Origin: Selenomonas sp. GACV-9
Lineage (GTDB): Bacteria; Bacillota; Negativicutes; Selenomonadales; Selenomonadaceae
DNA: 64,000 bases
Assembly (NCBI GenBank): GCA_900116485.1
Contig: FPAX01000003.1
Location: 62,001 to 126,000, forward strand
Reading direction: 5' to 3'
The notes under the pieces are model-generated. The model worked only from the letters and a program-made list of their open reading frames with translations, was not told where the DNA came from and made no database searches. A program made the translations under genes and the position numbers. This document shows, in pieces, positions 36,626 to 45,459 of this stretch (within the stretch, counting starts at the first letter, position 1; every line of letters begins with the position of its first letter).

Positions 36626-37173
36626 TCCTTGCCGCCTTCTTTCTGCGTCAGGTCGCAATAGGAGCCAATGATTTCCTCTGCCAGCGGCAGCATCCACTCG
36701 CTGTCCTTGAGCGAGAAATGCAGGCTGCCGACGAGCATCCGCCCCTCCAGCGAGCCCAGGAACATGACCTGACATACCTTCTCCAGCAGCGTCTCATGAG
36801 CATACGCCAAAACGCCCAGCTGGGCATTCTGGGCTTGCATGATCTTTGCCGACAGCAGCTGGGCTTGGTGCGCACTATAGGGGAATACTTTCTTCATGAT
36901 GTCCATGGCAAAGTCCAGCTGATTTTCCGCAATCGCTGTCTCTGCCTGCTTGAATCCCAGCACGAAACAGCCTTGCTCGTTGCTGTACAGCTCACCCGGT
37001 GCATCGCTTACCGCATACATCTTCCGCCGGGTCGCCTCATCCAGCAAGGCAAAATCGTCGGGCATGACGATTGACACCTTGCCCTCCAGGACCGTCTGAC
37101 GGGAAAAGACCGTCTGGCGCCCATGGATCATTACAAACGGATTATAGATGGATTGCTTGTTCTCGTTACTCAT
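36622..37173 (-). CDS. DcrB/EagR-like protein heading the spike operon
   Basis: A 183-residue soluble protein. The stretch GKVSIVMPDDFALLDEATRRKMY followed by LYSNEQGCFVLGFKQAE resembles the start of the DcrB/DUF1795 fold used by Eag chaperones, which hold and load VgrG- or PAAR-linked effectors in type VI secretion. The second half (LDFAMDIMKKVFPYSAHQAQ) is helical and ends in a short beta part. The start is ATG behind AGGAGG. It overlaps the VgrG start by four bases. The family call rests on my reading of the first 70 residues and on the gene's position, so it is tentative. Confidence 0.6.
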   Translation of the reverse strand: MSNENKQSIYNPFVMIHGRQTVFSRQTVLEGKVSIVMPDDFALLDEATRRKMYAVSDAPGELYSNEQGCFVLGFKQAETAIAENQLDFAMDIMKKVFPYSAHQAQLLSAKIMQAQNAQLGVLAYAHETLLEKVCQVMFLGSLEGRMLVGSLHFSLKDSEWMLPLAEEIIGSYCDLTQKEGGKE

Positions 37174-37318
37174 GAGTCCCTCCTGGCATAGCGTCTAGCC
37201 GATAATGAAAGCATTTATCACATTCCTATCCTACTACTGCTTTTCAAGAGGATTCTGAGACTCCGATGGCATTTTCATTAAATTTTCAGAGCATTCCCCT
37301 GAAAAATGCATAAAAAAA

Positions 37319-37336
37319 AGAGACGTTTCCGTCTCT
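37319..37336 (-). terminator. Rho-independent terminator after ahbB
   Basis: AGAGACG pairs with CGTCTCT around a four-base loop and is followed by eight T residues on the minus strand, 22 bases past the ahbB stop. It separates the housekeeping block from the spike island. Confidence 0.9.
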
Positions 37337-37357
37337 TGCTAGTTTCTTATGATGATA

Positions 37358-37843
37358 TTATTCGCAAAAATACCGCATCGAGGTCTTTTTCCACTCTTTC
37401 TTGGAATACAGCTTGGTGTGCTCGCTGATGCCGCATTCCTTGCCGAGCGCCTCCACGATCTGCTCACATTCCTCGCGGCTGTGCCCATGGACCATCGTAT
37501 AGAGGTTATAGGGCCAGTCCGGCGCCGTGTTGCGGTCATAGCAATGCGAGACCGACGGGCTTGCCGCCATCTTCTGGGCTACCTCGTCAAGCCGCGCCTC
37601 AGGTACCACCCAGGCAACGAGCACGTTGGCGCTGAATCCCACCTCACGATGGCGCAGCACCGCTCCCATCTTGCGGATGACCTTCTGCTCCTCGAGCACC
37701 TTGACGCGGGCGAGGAATTCCTCCTTCGAGACCCCCGCCTGATCAGCAAGCACCTGATACGGCTCAGCGACCAGCGGGAAATCTCCCTGCAGGGCGCGGA
37801 TTATCTTCTTATCAAGTTCTGTCATTGCTGTTTCTTGTGCCAT
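37358..37843 (-). CDS. ahbB: Siroheme decarboxylase subunit AhbB (Lrp/AsnC fold)
   Basis: One of two paired Lrp/AsnC-fold proteins that together decarboxylate siroheme to didecarboxysiroheme, the first step of the alternative heme (or heme d1) pathway. The 161 residues comprise a winged helix (LDKKIIRALQGDFPLV, then YQVLADQAGVSKEEFL) and a ligand-binding domain with RKMGAVLRHREVGFSANVLVAW, the signature stretch of NirD/AhbB-type proteins, and LYTMVHGHSREEC. I chose the ATG at 37843 (MAQETAMTELDKK) because GGGG lies upstream; the ATG overlaps the end of ahbA by 24 bases less than the longer reading. It is not a conventional regulator although the fold is that of Lrp. Confidence 0.85.
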   Translation of the reverse strand: MAQETAMTELDKKIIRALQGDFPLVAEPYQVLADQAGVSKEEFLARVKVLEEQKVIRKMGAVLRHREVGFSANVLVAWVVPEARLDEVAQKMAASPSVSHCYDRNTAPDWPYNLYTMVHGHSREECEQIVEALGKECGISEHTKLYSKKEWKKTSMRYFCE

Positions 37844-37865
37844 ATTTTCTACCCCAGTATTGCCA

Positions 37866-38324
37866 TCAATGCAGCTTGAACTGCACATTGATCTTGTATT
37901 TCTTGTTCGCCTTCAGGTTCAGCAGGTCTTCCACGCCCGGCAGTGCCTCGACTTCATCGAGAATCTTCTTCTCGGTCTCAAGGCATGGCGTCAGCAAAGT
38001 GAACCAAAGGTTATAGCGGCCCTCACGCTCATAGTTGTGCGTGGCGCCAGGGTAGCGGTTGATGGCCTCGGCCACGGTCTCGATCTTGTCCGGCTCGACG
38101 CGCAACGCTACGAGCGTGCCCTTGTAGCCGAGCTTGTTCGAGTTGAAGAACGTGCCGATACGGCGCAGGTATCCCTGCTGTTTAAGCTGCTGCAGGCGCG
38201 TCAGCACCGTCTGCTCATCGGTGCCCAGCTCATCAGCCAGCGCAGCAAATGGATGGCTGCAGACCGGCAGATTGCCCTGCAGCAGATTGAGTAAAGACTT
38301 GTCAAACGACGTAAGCTCTGTCAT
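37866..38324 (-). CDS. ahbA: Siroheme decarboxylase subunit AhbA (Lrp/AsnC fold)
   Basis: The partner of AhbB in siroheme decarboxylation. The 152 residues contain the winged helix (FDKSLLNLLQGNLPVC, then FAALADELGTDEQTVLTRL) and the catalytic-type domain with LRRIGTFFNSNKLGYKGTLVA, NYEREGRYNLWFTL and the C-terminal LLNLKANKKYKINVQF. The pair of adjacent, related Lrp-like genes of 150-170 codons is diagnostic of this enzyme. The other genes of the alternative heme pathway (ahbC, ahbD, siroheme synthesis) are not in the window. GGGAGAGGG precedes the ATG. It lies about 90 bases after engB in the same direction. Confidence 0.85.
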   Translation of the reverse strand: MTELTSFDKSLLNLLQGNLPVCSHPFAALADELGTDEQTVLTRLQQLKQQGYLRRIGTFFNSNKLGYKGTLVALRVEPDKIETVAEAINRYPGATHNYEREGRYNLWFTLLTPCLETEKKILDEVEALPGVEDLLNLKANKKYKINVQFKLH

Positions 38325-38416
38325 GGTATATCCCTCTCCCTAAAATACACCCTCCCGATTCCTATCCTTACTGCTCATTTCCCCTAGATATGAATCGGAT
38401 TCACATTTCTTTACTC

Positions 38417-39049
38417 TTATTCTACCAAACTATCCCCAATGACGTCAAGTAAATCTGAACGCCCTTCATTTTTTAATGACGAATACGGCAGTACCGACAG
38501 CTCGGCGACGCCGAGCTTGCGCTTGATGGCCGCGATATTTTTCTGCCGCGCGTTCTTACCGATCTTGTCGCACTTCGTGGCGACGATCAGCACAGGGATA
38601 TTATTCTTGACGAGCCACTCGAACATCTCCACATCCGAGGCCATCGGTTCGTGGCGGATATCGATGAGCTGGCAGACAAACTGCAGCCGCTCTGAGGTCA
38701 GCAGATATTCCTCAATGAACTTCGACCAGATCTTGCGCCGCTCCTTGCCCGTCTTCGCATAGCCATAGCCCGGCAGGTCGACGAGATAGAAGGCCTTGCG
38801 GCCCTCGACCTCTGCAATCTTGAGACCCACCTCGAAGAAATTGATGGTCTGCGTCTTGCCCGGCTGGGAGGATACGCGGGCGAGGTTGTTGACGCGCGTC
38901 AGCGAGTTGATCAGCGACGACTTGCCGACATTGGATCGGCCGATGAAGACGATCTCCGGCAGATCGTTTTCCGGATACTGATCTTTCTTAACTGCCGAGG
39001 CCACATACTGGCCCTGGGTGATGATGACTCTGTCCTTCTTTGTGCTCAT
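38417..39049 (-). CDS. engB: Ribosome biogenesis GTPase EngB (YsxC)
   Basis: An essential TRAFAC-class GTPase that assists late assembly of the 50S subunit. The 210 residues show all G motifs: GRSNVGKSSLINSLT (P-loop), the switch I region ending KTQTINFF, DLPGYGYAK (G3) and ATKCDKIGK (G4), with PYSSLKNEG as G5. The length is normal. AAGGAG precedes the ATG. It follows lon by about 48 bases, a neighbourhood conserved widely in Firmicutes (lon-ysxC). Confidence 0.96.
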   Translation of the reverse strand: MSTKKDRVIITQGQYVASAVKKDQYPENDLPEIVFIGRSNVGKSSLINSLTRVNNLARVSSQPGKTQTINFFEVGLKIAEVEGRKAFYLVDLPGYGYAKTGKERRKIWSKFIEEYLLTSERLQFVCQLIDIRHEPMASDVEMFEWLVKNNIPVLIVATKCDKIGKNARQKNIAAIKRKLGVAELSVLPYSSLKNEGRSDLLDVIGDSLVE

Positions 39050-39073
39050 ATTTTCATCTCCTTCATGAAGAAA

Positions 39074-39091
39074 CCTTCCCCAAGGGGAAGG
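39074..39091 (-). terminator. Small hairpin between lon and engB
   Basis: CCTTCCCC pairs with GGGGAAGG around two bases, with no strong T-tract. It may be a processing or partial-termination site rather than a full terminator. Confidence 0.45.
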
Positions 39092-39097
39092 CTCTTC

Positions 39098-41404
39098 TTA
39101 CATCAATGCGGTTTTCAATACCTGATCCATCGATTCCACTGGCACGAACTCCAGCTTCTCGCGAACCGACTCCGGGATATCCTCGATATCGCGCTCGTTG
39201 TCCTTCGGCAGGATGATTGTCTTCATGCCCTCACGGTAAGCCGCGAGAACCTTCTCCTTGAGACCGCCAATCGGCAGCACCGTGCCGCGCAACGTGATCT
39301 CACCAGTCATGGCCACATCACTGCGGACCTTGCGGTTCGTCAACGCCGAAATCATCGCCGTCGCCATCGTGATGCCAGCCGACGGGCCATCCTTCGGGAT
39401 AGCGCCCTCCGGCAGATGGATATGGATGTCTTCCTTCTCGTAGAAATCCTCCGGCAGCTTCAGCTTGTCAGAACGGCTGCGGATATAAGTAAGGCCTGCC
39501 TGTGCCGACTCCTGCATGACATCGCCGAGTTGACCGGTCAGGATCAGCTTGCCCTTGCCCTTGAGCACCGAGACCTCCGTGGGCAGCAGCGTGCCGCCCA
39601 CCTCTGTCCAGGCCATGCCGGATACGACACCGACCTGCGGCTTTTTCTTTGCCTTGGGCTCCAGGTACTTGACCTTGCCGAGGAAATCGGTCAGGTTCTT
39701 CTTCGTGACCTTGATGGGCGTCTCCTCACCTTCGACCAGGCGGCGGGCAGCCTTGCGGCAGACCTGCCCGATAACGCGCTCGAGCTCGCGGACACCAGCC
39801 TCGCGGGTGTAGCTTTCGATGATCTTTTCGATGACACCAGCGCCGAAGTGGATGTCCTTGGCCTTGAGGCCATTCTGCTCGCGCTGGCGCGCCACCAGAT
39901 AGCGCTTGGCAATCTCGCGTTTCTCAATTTCCGTGTAGCTCGACAGCTGGATGATTTCCATGCGGTCGCGCAGTGCCCGCGGGATATTGCCAAGGTTATT
40001 CGCCGTGACGATCCACATGACTTTTGACAAGTCAAAGGGCAACTCGATATAGTGATCGCTGAACGTCGAGTTCTGGGCAGGGTCAAGAACCTCCAGCAGG
40101 GCTGCCGACGGGTCGCCGCGATAGTCCATGCTGAGCTTGTCGACCTCATCGAGCAGGAACACCGGATTGCAGGTGCCCACGTTGCGGATGCCCTCGATGA
40201 TACGGCCCGGCATGGCACCGATATAGGTGCGGCGATGCCCGCGGATTTCGGCCTCATCGCGCACACCGCCCAGGGATGCCCGCACGAACTCGCGGCCCGT
40301 GGCCCGTGCCACCGACGAGGCCAGCGAGGTCTTGCCGACGCCCGGCGGGCCGACGAGGCACAGGATGGGTGCGCTCTTGTCCTTGGCCAGCTGATGCACG
40401 GCCAGATAGTCGAGGATGCGGTCCTTGACCTTCTTGAGGCCATAGTGGTCATGGTCGAGCACCTTCTGGGCCGCCGTGATGTCCACGGTGTCCTCCGACT
40501 GCTTGTTCCAGGGCAGGTCGAGCAGCCAGTCGATATAATTGCGGATCACGTTGTTTTCCGCATTCATGCTGCTCATGCCATCGAGGCGGTTGATTTCCTT
40601 CTCCACGGCCTTGCGCACCGGCTCGGGGTAGTCCCCCTCTGCCAGCTTGCGGCGCGCCTCCTCGATGTCAGCGGTCTTGCCATCCTTATCGCCGAGCTCC
40701 TCACGGATGGCCTTGATCTGCTCGCGCAGATAGTAGTCCTTCTGGATCTTGTCCATCTGCTTGCGGACCTTGCGGCCGATCTTCTGCTCGAGCTGCAGGA
40801 TCTCCAGCTCCCGCGCCAGCACCTCGTAGAGTTTTTCCAGACGCGCGCGGATGTCGATTGCCGCCAGCAGTTCCTGCCGCGTCTCGAGCTTGAGATTCAG
40901 ATGGCTGGCAATGAGGTCAGCCAGGCGACCGGCATCATCGATGATAGCCACGGATACCAGCGTCTCCGGCGGGATCTTCTTCGAGATCTTGACCCATTCC
41001 TCGAACTCATGGACCACGGCCCGGGTCAGCGCCTCCATCCCCATTGACGTGTCAATCTTGTCCTTGAATTCCTCGACGTCGACTTCCGCATAAGTTTCCG
41101 TCTCCCGGTAATCCTTGATAATGGCGCGATGCTGTCCCTCAACCAGTACGCGCACGCTCTCCCCCGGCATCTTGACGATCTGGCGGATCTCTGCCACCGT
41201 ACCGACGGTGTAGAGATTTTCCATGGCCGGTTCGTCGACTTCAGCATCGAGCTGGGCCGCCAGCAGGATTTCCCGGTCATCCACCATGGCCTGCTCCAGG
41301 GCAGCCATCGAGCGGGCACGGCCCACGTCGAGATGGATCATCATATAGGGAAATACCATCATGCCACGCAGTGGCAGCAATGGTAAAGTACGTGTCTCAG
41401 CCAT
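39098..41404 (-). CDS. lon: ATP-dependent protease La (Lon)
   Basis: The cytoplasmic AAA+ serine protease that removes misfolded and selected regulatory proteins. The 768 residues contain the N-terminal substrate domain ([20 protein letters not shown]), coiled coil, AAA+ module with [11 protein letters not shown] (Walker A) and VFLLDEVDK (Walker B), and a protease domain with the catalytic serine in [11 protein letters not shown] and lysine in [14 protein letters not shown] chose the ATG at 41404 (MAETRTLPL) because GGAGGG lies seven bases upstream; a longer in-frame reading begins in the hairpin region. Two exact copies of the window palindrome lie inside it. Confidence 0.97.
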   Translation of the reverse strand: MAETRTLPLLPLRGMMVFPYMMIHLDVGRARSMAALEQAMVDDREILLAAQLDAEVDEPAMENLYTVGTVAEIRQIVKMPGESVRVLVEGQHRAIIKDYRETETYAEVDVEEFKDKIDTSMGMEALTRAVVHEFEEWVKISKKIPPETLVSVAIIDDAGRLADLIASHLNLKLETRQELLAAIDIRARLEKLYEVLARELEILQLEQKIGRKVRKQMDKIQKDYYLREQIKAIREELGDKDGKTADIEEARRKLAEGDYPEPVRKAVEKEINRLDGMSSMNAENNVIRNYIDWLLDLPWNKQSEDTVDITAAQKVLDHDHYGLKKVKDRILDYLAVHQLAKDKSAPILCLVGPPGVGKTSLASSVARATGREFVRASLGGVRDEAEIRGHRRTYIGAMPGRIIEGIRNVGTCNPVFLLDEVDKLSMDYRGDPSAALLEVLDPAQNSTFSDHYIELPFDLSKVMWIVTANNLGNIPRALRDRMEIIQLSSYTEIEKREIAKRYLVARQREQNGLKAKDIHFGAGVIEKIIESYTREAGVRELERVIGQVCRKAARRLVEGEETPIKVTKKNLTDFLGKVKYLEPKAKKKPQVGVVSGMAWTEVGGTLLPTEVSVLKGKGKLILTGQLGDVMQESAQAGLTYIRSRSDKLKLPEDFYEKEDIHIHLPEGAIPKDGPSAGITMATAMISALTNRKVRSDVAMTGEITLRGTVLPIGGLKEKVLAAYREGMKTIILPKDNERDIEDIPESVREKLEFVPVESMDQVLKTALM
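40024..40035. repeat. TTGACNNGTCAA palindrome, centre AA
   Basis: Exact site in lon; codons read TTT GAC TTG TCA AAA (FDLSK). Confidence 0.8.
41044..41055. repeat. TTGACNNGTCAA palindrome, centre GT
   Basis: Exact site in lon, about 1 kb from the previous one; codons read ATT GAC ACG TCA ATG (IDTSM). Confidence 0.8.
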
Positions 41405-41436
41405 ATTCTCCCTCCTTTTCTTTTTAGATAAGAACA

Positions 41437-41458
41437 AGGCGCTGCCGCGGCAGCGCCT
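41437..41458 (-). terminator. Perfect 22-base palindrome between clpX and lon
   Basis: AGGCGCTGCCG is followed directly by its reverse complement. A hairpin with a tiny loop would form in the clpX-lon RNA, followed by TTGTTCTTAT. It is a plausible attenuator that lowers transcription into lon. Confidence 0.55.
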
Positions 41459-41477
41459 CATTGTATTCCGGCTGCCG

Positions 41478-42743
41478 TCAGGCAGTCTCTTCCTTACTGT
41501 CCTTTACCTTCTTATCGATGGTCAGGACAGGATCTTTTTTGGTGTTGACAGTGTCCTTCGTCACACGGCAGGCAGTCACGCCCGGAATCGAAGGCACATC
41601 ATACATGACATTGCGCATGATGGCCTCGATGATGGAACGCAGACCGCGCGCGCCAGTCTTGCGCTTGAGCGCCTCCTTGGCAATCTGACGCAGGGCATCA
41701 TCATCGAATTCCAGCTTGACACCATCCATGTCCAAGAGCTTCTGGTACTGTTTGACCAGTGCATTCTTCGGCTGGGTCAGGATGCTGATCATCGCTTCCT
41801 CGTCGAGCGAGTCAAGGGTCACGACCACCGGCAGGCGGCCGATGAACTCAGGGATCAGGCCGTGCTTCAAGAGATCCTCCGGCAGCAGCTTGCGCAGGGT
41901 ATCTCCCACGCTGCGTTTGCGCTTGGACTTGATATCGGCACCAAAGCCCATCTGTTTCTGCCCCAGACGACCCTCGATGACCTTCTCGATGCCATCGAAA
42001 GCACCGCCGCAGATGAACAGGATGTTCGTGGTATCAATCTGGATGAGTTCCTGATGCGGATGCTTGCGGCCGCCCTGTGGCGGAACCGAGGCCGTCGTAC
42101 CCTCAAGAATCTTCAGCAGTGCCTGCTGGACACCCTCGCCAGATACGTCGCGGGTAATCGACGGATTCTCCGACTTGCGGGCAATCTTATCAATCTCATC
42201 GATATAGATGATGCCGCGCTCAGCTTTCTCCACATCATAATCCGCAGCCTGGATGAGCTTCAGGAGGATGTTCTCGACATCCTCGCCCACATAGCCGGCC
42301 TCCGTCAGCGACGTGGCATCGGCGATGGCAAAGGGCACATTCAGGATACGGGCCAGGGTCTGGGCCAGCAGCGTCTTGCCGCTGCCGGTGGGCCCCAGCA
42401 TGAGGATATTGGACTTCTGCAGCTCCACATCCTCACCTTTCACAGAACCCATATTGACGCGTTTGTAATGGTTATAGACAGCTACAGCCAGGCTTTTCTT
42501 GGCCTCGTCCTGACCGATTACATACTGGTCAAGGGTAGCACGGATGTCCTTCGGTTTTGGGACGTCCTTGAGCTCCACCTCTACATCTTCGCTGAACTCT
42601 TCTTCGATAATCTCATTGCAGAGCTCGATGCATTCATCGCAGATATAGACGCCAGGACCAGCAACCAGCTTACGTACCTGCTCCTGCGTCTTACCGCAGA
42701 AGGAGCACTTGAGCTGTCCTTTTTCATCCCCAAACTTCAACAT
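41478..42743 (-). CDS. clpX: ClpXP unfoldase subunit ClpX
   Basis: The AAA+ unfoldase that selects substrates and threads them into ClpP. The 421 residues start with the zinc-binding domain ([14 protein letters not shown], then [10 protein letters not shown]), followed by the AAA+ module with [28 protein letters not shown] and the pore loop GYVGEDVE. The ClpP-docking IGF-type loop (KQMGFGAD) is present. GGGGTGAGGG precedes the ATG. It lies 11 bases after clpP, which confirms a clpP-clpX unit. Confidence 0.98.
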   Translation of the reverse strand: MLKFGDEKGQLKCSFCGKTQEQVRKLVAGPGVYICDECIELCNEIIEEEFSEDVEVELKDVPKPKDIRATLDQYVIGQDEAKKSLAVAVYNHYKRVNMGSVKGEDVELQKSNILMLGPTGSGKTLLAQTLARILNVPFAIADATSLTEAGYVGEDVENILLKLIQAADYDVEKAERGIIYIDEIDKIARKSENPSITRDVSGEGVQQALLKILEGTTASVPPQGGRKHPHQELIQIDTTNILFICGGAFDGIEKVIEGRLGQKQMGFGADIKSKRKRSVGDTLRKLLPEDLLKHGLIPEFIGRLPVVVTLDSLDEEAMISILTQPKNALVKQYQKLLDMDGVKLEFDDDALRQIAKEALKRKTGARGLRSIIEAIMRNVMYDVPSIPGVTACRVTKDTVNTKKDPVLTIDKKVKDSKEETA

Positions 42744-42754
42744 TCCCTCACCCC

Positions 42755-43366
42755 TTAGTCTTTAGATTCCGCTTTTTTGCTTTTTTTCGGACGGGTAATC
42801 ACTTCGTCGACGAGACCATAGGCCTTAGCCTCCTCAGCCGTCATGAAGTTATCGCGCTCCGTATCATTGTTGACCTCTTCCAGCGTCTTGCCCGTGGCAT
42901 TGACGATGATATCGTTGATGACGTCACGGATGCGCTGGATCTCACGAGCCTGGATCTGGATGTCCGTGGACTGGCCCTGAGCACCGCCCAGCGGCTGGTG
43001 GATCATGATGCGCGAATTCGGCAGAGCAAAGCGTTTGCCCTTGGCACCTGCCGTCAGCAGCAGCGAGCCCATGCTCGCTGCCTGACCGATGCAGATGGTC
43101 GATACGTCCGGTTTGATATACTGCATGGTATCGTAGATAGCCAGACCAGCAGTGACAACACCGCCGGGGCTATTGATGTAGAGGTAGATATCCTTATCCG
43201 GATCCTCAGACTCGAGGAACAGGAGCTGTGCCACGACTACATTCGCTACATTGTCGTCAATCGGGCCGCCCAGGAAAATGATGCGGTCTTTGAGCAGGCG
43301 CGAATAGATGTCATAGGCGCGCTCGCCCCGATTGGACTGTTCTACTACCATTGGTACATAACTCAT
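42755..43366 (-). CDS. clpP: ClpXP protease subunit ClpP
   Basis: The tetradecameric serine peptidase of ClpXP. The 203 residues include the catalytic serine in [14 protein letters not shown], the histidine in [10 protein letters not shown] and the aspartate in [26 protein letters not shown] is the handle-side substrate strand. The N-terminus [20 protein letters not shown] is typical, with a short propeptide. The C-terminus is lysine-rich ([11 protein letters not shown]). GGGGG precedes the ATG. It follows tig in the same direction. Confidence 0.98.
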   Translation of the reverse strand: MSYVPMVVEQSNRGERAYDIYSRLLKDRIIFLGGPIDDNVANVVVAQLLFLESEDPDKDIYLYINSPGGVVTAGLAIYDTMQYIKPDVSTICIGQAASMGSLLLTAGAKGKRFALPNSRIMIHQPLGGAQGQSTDIQIQAREIQRIRDVINDIIVNATGKTLEEVNNDTERDNFMTAEEAKAYGLVDEVITRPKKSKKAESKD

Positions 43367-43393
43367 AGATATACCCCCATTATCAGGGTCTGC

Positions 43394-44683
43394 TTATTCA
43401 GCGATGTTGTCGATGATGAACTGTGCCGTCTTCTTACGGAGTACGGATGCAGCCAGATCGCCGATACGACCCTGCTCCTTGATGATTTTCTGAACCTGTT
43501 TCGGCGTAGCGCCATAAGCAGCTGCCATTGCAGCAACCTCAGCGTCCAGGTCCTTAGCCTCGACTTTGATTTCCTCAGCCTTAGCAACTTCCTCCAGCAT
43601 GAGATCCGTCTTGACGTTCTTCTCAGCCGTCTCACGGTAGTCCTCACGGATCTTAGCGATATCCGTGCCAGCATACTGCAGGTACTGCTCGAGCTTCATG
43701 CCCTGCTGCTCAAGACGCATAGCCATTTCCTGGATCATGGAGGTTACGCGGTTGTCGATCATGACAGCCGGGATGTCAACCGTGATGTTGTTCGTAGCCT
43801 GCTCGATAGCAGCGCTCTTCTGGTCGTTCTCAGCTTTGCGCTCAGCGTTTTCCTGCAGGTTCTTGCGGATGTCAGCCTTGAGCTCGTCGAGCGTCTCGAA
43901 CGTGCTTACTTTCTTAGCGAGCTCGTCATCGATAGCCGGCAGCTCTTTCTGCTTGATGCTGCGGACCGTGCATTTGAACGTAGCGTCTTTGCCAGCCAGC
44001 TCTTTTGCATGGTACTCTTCCGGGAACTTGACGTTTACTTCCTTCTCCTCGCCAATCTTAGCGCCGATCAGCTGCTCCTCGAAGCCCGGGATGAAGCTGC
44101 CAGAACCGATCTGCAGCGGATAGTCCGTGCCTTTGCCGCCCTCGAAAGCCTCGCCATCGACAAAGCCCTCGAAATCGAGCGTCGTGAAATCGCCATCAGC
44201 AACAGCAGCGCCTTCCGGAGCGTCAACCATCTTGCCCTGACGATCCTGGAAGTTCTTGAGCTGTTTCTCAACGTCTTCGTCTTTGATCTCTACAGCAGCC
44301 TTCTCAACCTTGAGGCCTTTGTACTCGCCAAGCTTGACTTCCGGACGCGGCGTAACCGTAGCCTTGAAGACCAGGTCCTTGCCATCCTCAAGCGTAACGA
44401 TGTCGATATTCGGGCGCGTTACCGGCTCGATCTTCTGCTCTTTGAGAGCCTCATCGAAAGCCTTCGGAGCTACGAGATCGAAAGCTTCCTGCATCAGGGA
44501 CTCGATGCCTACATGGCGCTCAACGATCTTGCGCGGAGCTTTGCCCTTGCGGAAACCCGGAATATTTACACGGTTAGCCAGGCGTTTGGATGCACGATCA
44601 ACTGCCTTGGAAACCTCTGCTGCTTCAACTTCAATCGTCAGCGTAACCTGCTGGTTCTCACCATTCTCAACCGTAACCTTCAT
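43394..44683 (-). CDS. tig: Trigger factor, ribosome-associated chaperone
   Basis: A ribosome-bound chaperone and peptidyl-prolyl isomerase that receives nascent chains. The 429 residues comprise an N-terminal ribosome-binding domain with the signature VNIPGFRKGKAPRKIVE at about 38-54, an FKBP-type isomerase domain at about 155-240 (VADGDFTTLDFEGFVDGEAF, then GSFIPGFEEQLIGA), and a helical C-terminal chaperone domain. AGGAGG lies 12 bases before the ATG. It leads the tig-clpP-clpX-lon-engB series, a standard protein-quality-control neighbourhood. Confidence 0.97.
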   Translation of the reverse strand: MKVTVENGENQQVTLTIEVEAAEVSKAVDRASKRLANRVNIPGFRKGKAPRKIVERHVGIESLMQEAFDLVAPKAFDEALKEQKIEPVTRPNIDIVTLEDGKDLVFKATVTPRPEVKLGEYKGLKVEKAAVEIKDEDVEKQLKNFQDRQGKMVDAPEGAAVADGDFTTLDFEGFVDGEAFEGGKGTDYPLQIGSGSFIPGFEEQLIGAKIGEEKEVNVKFPEEYHAKELAGKDATFKCTVRSIKQKELPAIDDELAKKVSTFETLDELKADIRKNLQENAERKAENDQKSAAIEQATNNITVDIPAVMIDNRVTSMIQEMAMRLEQQGMKLEQYLQYAGTDIAKIREDYRETAEKNVKTDLMLEEVAKAEEIKVEAKDLDAEVAAMAAAYGATPKQVQKIIKEQGRIGDLAASVLRKKTAQFIIDNIAE

Positions 44684-44780
44684 TGTCTGAAATGACCTCC
44701 TGTAATATCTGTTTTAAGTTTCGACACAATAAAACTATTTTATCATCTACTATGTCATACTCTTGTCATAATAACATAAA

Positions 44781-44809
44781 CGCGCAGAAAACACAAGATT
44801 TTCTGCGCG
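44781..44809 (-). terminator. Hairpin between the GerMN lipoprotein gene and tig
   Basis: CGCGCAGAAAA pairs with TTTTCTGCGCG around a seven-base loop. It would end transcription from the lipoprotein gene upstream; the T-tract is weak (TTTATGTTATTA). Confidence 0.6.
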
Positions 44810-44841
44810 CAGTTGTCAACAATTGTCAAAAAGTCAATATA

Positions 44842-45432
44842 TCATTTCAGCAGGTTGCTCATGCGTTCAACCGGCACCGAAAGATCCACATGGCCGCCCA
44901 GTGACTCGACCTTGCTGCCCTCGATCAGAATCTGGACCTTCTTGATCTCAGAGAACTCGGTCAACGTATTGACCACCGAGCCCACGAGCATCTCCTCACC
45001 TGTCGAGCCACCCGTGAAATGCTTGACGAGATCCTGGCTGAAGTCCACATAGGCCGTATCGCCCTTGACCGTCACGCCCTTGAGCTTGGCCTGCTTCGGG
45101 ATGATGGTCGACTGCCCCTTCTCCTTCGTCCCTTCCATCAGGGACTTGATGGCCGCCGCATATTTCCCGGAATTGTTGGTCTTGACCTTGCGCTTGACCG
45201 CAACGAGCTTCATGCCCTGGTCATCGGGATAGTAGACCTTGATTTCCATATTCTTTACCGGCTCTTTCTGTGCTGCCGAGCTTGGCGCACTGCCAGCCGA
45301 TACCGGCGCATTGCCCGAGACGGATGCCGACGAACCATTCGGCGTCCCTTTCTCGTTATTCGGGTCACACCCTGCCGTCACCAGCAACGCCAGTGCCAGG
45401 ACTGCCAGTAGGATGTATTTCATTTTCTTCAT
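44842..45432 (-). CDS. GerMN-domain lipoprotein
   Basis: A 196-residue envelope lipoprotein. The signal peptide ends in the lipobox LVTAGC (cysteine at about residue 22). A low-complexity S/G/A/P linker follows to about residue 60, then one GerMN domain (MEIKVYYPDDQGMKLVAVKR, then GDTAYVDFSQDL and EEMLVGSVVNTLTEF). GerMN domains occur in spore-germination and cell-wall lipoproteins and are often found next to amidases, as here; the substrate is not established. GAGGTG precedes the ATG. It lies 27 bases after the AMIN amidase, so both are probably co-expressed for cell-wall maintenance. Confidence 0.88.
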   Translation of the reverse strand: MKKMKYILLAVLALALLVTAGCDPNNEKGTPNGSSASVSGNAPVSAGSAPSSAAQKEPVKNMEIKVYYPDDQGMKLVAVKRKVKTNNSGKYAAAIKSLMEGTKEKGQSTIIPKQAKLKGVTVKGDTAYVDFSQDLVKHFTGGSTGEEMLVGSVVNTLTEFSEIKKVQILIEGSKVESLGGHVDLSVPVERMSNLLK

Positions 45433-45459
45433 CGTTTATCACCTCATCATCTGCTAAGC

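Noticed and set aside
42998..44695. 565-residue frame on the plus strand
   Set aside because: Antisense to clpP and tig, which are certain genes.
44813..44840. TTGTCAACAATTGTCAAAAAGTCAA as another copy of the window palindrome
   Set aside because: Half-sites are present but not in the TTGAC-two bases-GTCAA arrangement.
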